DNA from: Legionellaceae bacterium
Lineage (GTDB): Bacteria > Pseudomonadota > Gammaproteobacteria > Legionellales > Legionellaceae
DNA: 18,093 nucleotides
Assembly: GCA_030696465.1 (NCBI GenBank)
Contig: JAUYSE010000059.1
Location: forward strand, 1 to 18,093
Reading direction: 5' to 3'
Position numbers and translations under genes: made by a program. Positions 14,308 to 18,093 of the stretch are shown one piece after another. Each line of letters starts with the position of its first letter. Positions within the stretch are counted from its first letter, which is position 1. The notes beneath the pieces are model-generated. The model was not told the DNA's origin, searched no databases, and saw only the letters and a list, made by a program, of their open reading frames with translations.

Positions 14308-15522
14308 ATGTCATTTGAGATAGCCCTTTCCAAAAAGGCGCAAGCACTCATAGAAAAAGCGCCCCATCTAAAACCAAAAAATACAGGGACATCACCGGTC
14401 ACCTCCATTTTATCCGATGATTTCTCTGCCTGGCTATCACCACCAGCACAGACAAAACCACTAAACGCTGAACATATCCAATTCGTTACTTTACTACTAG
14501 AAGATACGTTACATACCTTGCACTCTCCAAAAAATAAATCAACCCTCCCCCCTCAAAAGCGCTTATGGCAGAAAGTTATTTTTATTGTACTTGGCATTAC
14601 CGGTGCAATTTATGCTCTTTTTGAAGGATTAGGAGGCATGGCGGCCTTTCTCTCTGCGATTTTCAGTGTCAGCCCCATCATCATTGGCTTTACTATTGGG
14701 TTTGCCCTTCTCTCTCTACTTGCTTTTTTTGCCTTTGAAATGCGCCTCGTCGCGAACAATTTAGGTCTCAGTTATGCTGGCGGCCCTGATATCATCAAAA
14801 ACTGCCTAGAACAAGTTGATTTACTTAATAAAATAACTAATTCCTTAAGCAAAAAATTAACCAAAAAAAATCAAGAGCTATACGCTTCAGAAAACATCTC
14901 CGCCGCACAATTGGAAAGTTATCGAAAACTTCTCGCACAATTAGACGCGCATAGAAAAACATTACATGAACAAGCAGAGATGATGCAAGCCGCGCTCAAT
15001 TCTTGGAAAATGAAATCCCTGCAATGGGGCATCGCAGGACTCATTGGTATCATTTATTTTAGCGCAGGATACTTAACTGGTGAAGCAGTGGTGTTTGATT
15101 TTTTAATTGCTGTCTGTTTATTATCTATTCCAAGCTGGATCGGAATTTTGCTCGGTGTTATTGGGGGAATATCACTCCTCTGTATGTATATTTTCCTACA
15201 AAAACCTGAAGTTGACTCCCTCGTCGCCCAACTGAGCAAAGGTCTTGATATGGAAAAAGTAGAGGTTCTCGCAGAAAAAACGAAAGAAGACGATAATTTA
15301 CAGTGTCAAATGGAAACTTGCATGGCTTTAATTGATAAATTAAGTGAAAAAACACTGGCCGCTAATGCCAAAAACATGTTTCAAGCGACATTCAACAGCG
15401 CCTCCTCTCCTGCTCCCACAGAGCCTTCCCCTTCCGCCTCTTTATTTCCTACGCCAAGCCCTACGAAAACTTTTTGTACTCAAGAAACCCAAACTTACGA
15501 ACCCTCGCAAACTAAGAAATAA
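14308..15522 (+). CDS. Orphan membrane protein: two helix pairs, coiled coils, Pro/Ser/Thr-rich tail
   Basis: 404 residues, unrecognised. There is no signal peptide. Residues 1-88 are soluble. Hydrophobic helices lie at about 89-108 and 122-145. A charged helical, coiled-coil-like region follows (163-232), then hydrophobic helices at about 237-256 and 262-297. A second short helical region (300-355) leads to a low-complexity Pro/Ser/Thr tail (366-404: SSPAPTEPSPSASLF, TPSPTK). The two hydrophobic blocks look alike: GITGAIYALFEGLGG versus GLIGIIYFSAGYLTG, each followed by a Pro and an IG-rich second helix, so an internal duplication is likely. The ATG at 14308 has AAAGG eight bases upstream. 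The gene stands alone between kup and fadE. In an intracellular bacterium this architecture would make it a candidate secreted effector or inner-membrane scaffold, but no secretion signal was established. Confidence 0.8.
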   Translation: MSFEIALSKKAQALIEKAPHLKPKNTGTSPVTSILSDDFSAWLSPPAQTKPLNAEHIQFVTLLLEDTLHTLHSPKNKSTLPPQKRLWQKVIFIVLGITGAIYALFEGLGGMAAFLSAIFSVSPIIIGFTIGFALLSLLAFFAFEMRLVANNLGLSYAGGPDIIKNCLEQVDLLNKITNSLSKKLTKKNQELYASENISAAQLESYRKLLAQLDAHRKTLHEQAEMMQAALNSWKMKSLQWGIAGLIGIIYFSAGYLTGEAVVFDFLIAVCLLSIPSWIGILLGVIGGISLLCMYIFLQKPEVDSLVAQLSKGLDMEKVEVLAEKTKEDDNLQCQMETCMALIDKLSEKTLAANAKNMFQATFNSASSPAPTEPSPSASLFPTPSPTKTFCTQETQTYEPSQTKK

Positions 15523-15533
15523 TATGATATATC

Positions 15534-15562
15534 TTGACGTTTAAATTTATACTGTGAACAAT
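15534..15562 (+). promoter_or_regulatory. Predicted promoter of fadE
   Basis: TTGACG (15534-15539) and AACAAT (15557-15562) are exactly 17 bases apart. The -35 is nearly perfect and the -10 matches at four of six. A transcript start near 15569 leaves a leader of about 28 bases with a good Shine-Dalgarno. It gives fadE its own transcription. Confidence 0.5.
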
Positions 15563-15573
15563 CATCAGTATAA
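15547..15573. promoter_or_regulatory. Dyad over the fadE promoter (possible operator)
   Basis: TTATACTG (15547-15554) and CAGTATAA (15566-15573) form a perfect eight-base inverted repeat with 11 bases between. It covers the predicted -10 and transcript start, the place where a repressor of beta-oxidation genes would act. It does not resemble the E. coli FadR site, so any regulator would be another one. Confidence 0.45.
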
Positions 15574-15596
15574 CTATACTTCTCTAAGGACAGAAT

Positions 15597-18026
15597 ATGT
15601 TGCTTTTTCTCGCTTATTTCCTATTTACTCTTTGCACATTATACCTCAACACCTCCGCATGGATCTGGGAAGCTGGCAGCATTTTTTATCTATTCACTAC
15701 GCTATTTACGCCCATTCCCTTATTACTACGCTTAGTGCTGTACGTGGTCATTGGATCACTTATAGCCTTAGTTCAATTTCCTGCCATACGTCAACGTATC
15801 ACGCGTATTGCTTTTCATCGAGGTAAAAAATCTATTCCGACTTTATCAAAAACAGAATCAGAAGCATTGTCCGCTGGAGATACTTGGTTTGAAGCGGATA
15901 TTTTCTGTGGAACCCCCGATTGGCAGAAGCTCTCCACTGTACACACCACTCTGAGCCCTGAGGAACAAGACTTTTTAAATCATGAAACCAACCTGCTCTG
16001 CCAAATGCTAGATGACTGGGAAATTGAATTAGCAGGTGACCTCCCCCCTACCGTTTGGGAGTTTTTAAAAAACAAAGGGTTTTTTGGTTTGGTGATTCCG
16101 AAAGAATATGGTGGAAAAGGCTTCTCTGCTCGCGCGCACTCTGACATTGTCTATAAGATTTCCACTCGTTCTGTGATCGCTGCCGTCACCGTTATGGTCC
16201 CTAATTCACTTGGGCCAGGCGAATTACTCTTTTATTACGGTACAGAAGAACAGAAAAAACATTATCTACCCAGTCTCGCGCAAGGTCTAGACTTACCTTG
16301 TTTTGCCTTAACTGAGCCCAATGCAGGCTCTGATGCCACTTCTATAGAGTCAGAGGCCATTGTCAAGAAACGCACTCTCGATGGACAAGAAGTTTTAGGC
16401 TTAGAAATTAAGCTCAACAAACGTTGGATTACTCTCGCTCCCGTCGCTACCTTAATCGGCTTAGCGGTGCAACTCAAAGATCCCGAGAAACTTCTTCAAG
16501 GCGTTGGAGAGGAGGGCATCACCTGCTTGCTGATTCCTAGAGATACCCCAAACCTGATCATTGGCAACAGACACATGCCGGCGCATCATCCCTTCATGAA
16601 TGGTACCATTCGTGGTGAAAATATTTTTGTTCCCATAAACTCTATCATCGGCGGACAAAAAAAGGCAGGTCAAGGCTGGAAAATGCTGGTGGAATGTTTG
16701 TCTATAGGTCGCTCTATTTCTTTACCCGCTTTAGGAGCAGCATCCTCCGCCATCGCCTATCTTACTACCGGTGCTTACTGTCGAGTCCGACGCCAATTTC
16801 ATAGTGAAATAGGCCAGTTTGAAGGCATTCAAGAAAAATTAGCAGAAATTGGTGGTCTACACTATCTCGTACAAGCTACTCGATTACTAACGCTTGCGGC
16901 AGTCAATTCACACAAAAAACCCTCTGTATCCTCTGCAATCACCAAATATTTTAATACAGAACTGTCTCGCATCGCCATCAACAACGCAATGGATATCCAT
17001 GCTGGCCGCACAGTGGTCGTGGGTCCAAGTAATTATCTTTCTAAATATTACCAAGGGATCCCCATCTCCGTTACCGTGGAAGGGGCCAATATTATGTCCC
17101 GAAATTTACTGATTTTCGGACAAGGCTCGCTTGCCTGCCATCCTTATATTCAAGAGGAATTTTACGCACTGCAAGAAAACGACCAAGAACGCTTTCATCA
17201 AGCGTTCTGGAAACATATGCAGTATTTTACCCATAACATGGCAAAAACATTTATTTCCTCATGGACCGGCGGGATCTTCATCAAAACCCCCAAAACATCG
17301 CTTAAAAGAGCCTATCAAAAATTTACTCGATTAAGTTACACTTTTGCCTGGATCGCAGATCTGGCTTTATTCTCCCTGGGTGGCAGTCTCAAACGCCGAG
17401 AACGCCTCTCTGCGCGCTTAGCAGATGCACTCTCTTATCTTTACCTTGCAATGGCAACTCTGCATTATTGTGCCTCACAACAAGAAAATCCAGACGATAA
17501 ACTACACACTCAATGGGCGGTACAATATTGTTTTTACCATGCACAAAAAGCAATGATCGCTTTTTGTCATAATTTCCCTTCACGCATCTTAGGCCGCATT
17601 ATTTGCTTTTTTGCCTTTCCTTTCGGACAAACGATGCGCTTGCCTAACGATGCTCTAGATAAAAAACTTGCACAATGCATGATGCGTAATAATGCCTTCC
17701 GAGAACGTTTAAAAGAAAATATTTTCTTACACACCGATCCCCATCAAGCCATCGAGCGTGTCGAAAATGCCTTTCAACTCTTAACTCAACATGAAACGCT
17801 CTATCAAAAAATTAGCGACCTAAAACGACTCAAATTTGGGAGATTAAAAGACGCTCTCGCACAAAAAGTCGCTCAAGGCTCTCTGACTCAAAATGAAATG
17901 GATATCCTGGTCAGTATAGAAAGCGCGCGCTGGGATGCAGAGCAGGTGGACGAATTTGCTATCGATGCTTTCAGTCACCCTTATGTTTCTTCTTTACGAG
18001 AAGAGATGAAAAATCCCGTAGAGTAG
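15597..18026 (+). CDS. fadE: Acyl-CoA dehydrogenase FadE
   Basis: FAD-dependent first step of fatty-acid beta-oxidation, making trans-2-enoyl-CoA. 809 residues; E. coli FadE is 814. Two N-terminal hydrophobic segments (about 2-18 and 25-62) anchor it to the inner membrane. The family marker AGDTWFEADIFCGTPDW follows. The acyl-CoA dehydrogenase domain has ALTEPNAGSDA (from about 237), the flavin/substrate-binding signature, and the second signature near VEGANIMSRNLLIFGQG. Glu495 in VEGAN aligns with the catalytic base of the family. The C-terminal third is the FadE-specific DUF1974-type region, running to YVSSLREEM. The ATG at 15597 has AAGGA six bases upstream. It is monocistronic as far as can be seen, with its own promoter and dyad. 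No truncation or frameshift. Confidence 0.97.
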   Translation: MLLFLAYFLFTLCTLYLNTSAWIWEAGSIFYLFTTLFTPIPLLLRLVLYVVIGSLIALVQFPAIRQRITRIAFHRGKKSIPTLSKTESEALSAGDTWFEADIFCGTPDWQKLSTVHTTLSPEEQDFLNHETNLLCQMLDDWEIELAGDLPPTVWEFLKNKGFFGLVIPKEYGGKGFSARAHSDIVYKISTRSVIAAVTVMVPNSLGPGELLFYYGTEEQKKHYLPSLAQGLDLPCFALTEPNAGSDATSIESEAIVKKRTLDGQEVLGLEIKLNKRWITLAPVATLIGLAVQLKDPEKLLQGVGEEGITCLLIPRDTPNLIIGNRHMPAHHPFMNGTIRGENIFVPINSIIGGQKKAGQGWKMLVECLSIGRSISLPALGAASSAIAYLTTGAYCRVRRQFHSEIGQFEGIQEKLAEIGGLHYLVQATRLLTLAAVNSHKKPSVSSAITKYFNTELSRIAINNAMDIHAGRTVVVGPSNYLSKYYQGIPISVTVEGANIMSRNLLIFGQGSLACHPYIQEEFYALQENDQERFHQAFWKHMQYFTHNMAKTFISSWTGGIFIKTPKTSLKRAYQKFTRLSYTFAWIADLALFSLGGSLKRRERLSARLADALSYLYLAMATLHYCASQQENPDDKLHTQWAVQYCFYHAQKAMIAFCHNFPSRILGRIICFFAFPFGQTMRLPNDALDKKLAQCMMRNNAFRERLKENIFLHTDPHQAIERVENAFQLLTQHETLYQKISDLKRLKFGRLKDALAQKVAQGSLTQNEMDILVSIESARWDAEQVDEFAIDAFSHPYVSSLREEMKNPVE

Positions 18027-18033
18027 TGATGCT

Positions 18034-18049
18034 GGTCTCTTAAGAGGCC
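18034..18049. repeat. Palindrome just after fadE
   Basis: CTCTTAAGAG (18037-18046) is a perfect ten-base palindrome inside the near-palindrome GGTCTCTTAAGAGGCC. It begins seven bases after the fadE stop and opens a short GC-richer stretch unlike the surrounding DNA. It could be the outer edge of a repeat that continues past the window. Confidence 0.45.
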
Positions 18050-18069
18050 GAGCCGCGACCGTGAGGGCA

Positions 18070-18093
18070 TGGCTTTACACACAAGTAAAGCCA
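18070..18093. repeat. Perfect hairpin at the right edge, probably truncated
   Basis: TGGCTTTAC (18070-18078) pairs perfectly with GTAAAGCCA (18085-18093) over a six-base loop, and the right arm ends at the last base of the window. The left arm continues as GTGAGGGCA, so the stem may be longer if the next bases are TGCCCTCAC. Candidate roles are a fadE terminator or a palindromic intergenic repeat. Confidence 0.6.

Noticed and set aside
1..18093. CRISPR array, tRNA, rRNA, phage or defence cassette
   Set aside because: No regularly spaced repeats, cloverleaf-like sequence, rRNA segments, nuclease or toxin-antitoxin genes were found. The single recombinase has no attachment repeats around it.

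Overview
The window reads as a chromosomal segment of a moderately AT-rich gammaproteobacterium. DnaK, GrpE, RecG, ZapE, Kup and FadE are all of the gammaproteobacterial type and of normal length. The mix of a grpE-dnaK-dnaJ cluster, small exported proteins of unknown family, a multi-membrane coiled-coil orphan and an ICE/phage-free XerC/D-like recombinase fits an intracellular-lifestyle lineage such as Legionellales (Coxiella/Rickettsiella/Berkiella relatives). That placement is inference; there is no rRNA or other phylogenetic marker here to prove it.

Layout, left to right. (1) Minus-strand heat-shock cluster: grpE (3125-3718), dnaK (1087-3033) and the 5' two-thirds or more of dnaJ (cut by the left edge). 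A sigma-32-like promoter sits directly in front of grpE, and its -10 overlaps the most upstream ATG, so the annotated-looking first start is probably not used. A REP-like double palindrome lies between dnaK and dnaJ. (2) A divergent plus-strand short class II DAHP synthase (3866-4984), closest in layout to the PhzC-type branch. (3) Three minus-strand genes: a membrane-anchored spermidine-synthase-like protein (6314-7675), a small exported protein with ten cysteines (5890-6228) and an outer-membrane beta-barrel protein (5126-5785). The last two have strikingly similar upstream regions. (4) Divergent plus-strand recG (7798-9867), followed nine bases later by a complete tyrosine recombinase (9876-11105). 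(5) Minus-strand zapE (11118-12191), convergent with the recombinase. (6) Plus-strand kup (12299-14179, TTG start), an orphan four-helix coiled-coil membrane protein (14308-15522) and fadE (15597-18026). The right edge cuts through what looks like a hairpin repeat.

Most genes are housekeeping: protein folding, aromatic biosynthesis, Holliday-junction and fork repair, cell division, potassium uptake and fatty-acid beta-oxidation. No CRISPR array, tRNA, rRNA, toxin-antitoxin pair, phage module or insertion sequence was seen. The less ordinary items are the orphan membrane protein with an apparent internal duplication, the cysteine-rich exported protein sharing a promoter architecture with the barrel protein, the recG-coupled recombinase and the DAHP synthase with changed active-site-loop residues. 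No gene-free stretch exceeds about 170 bases.
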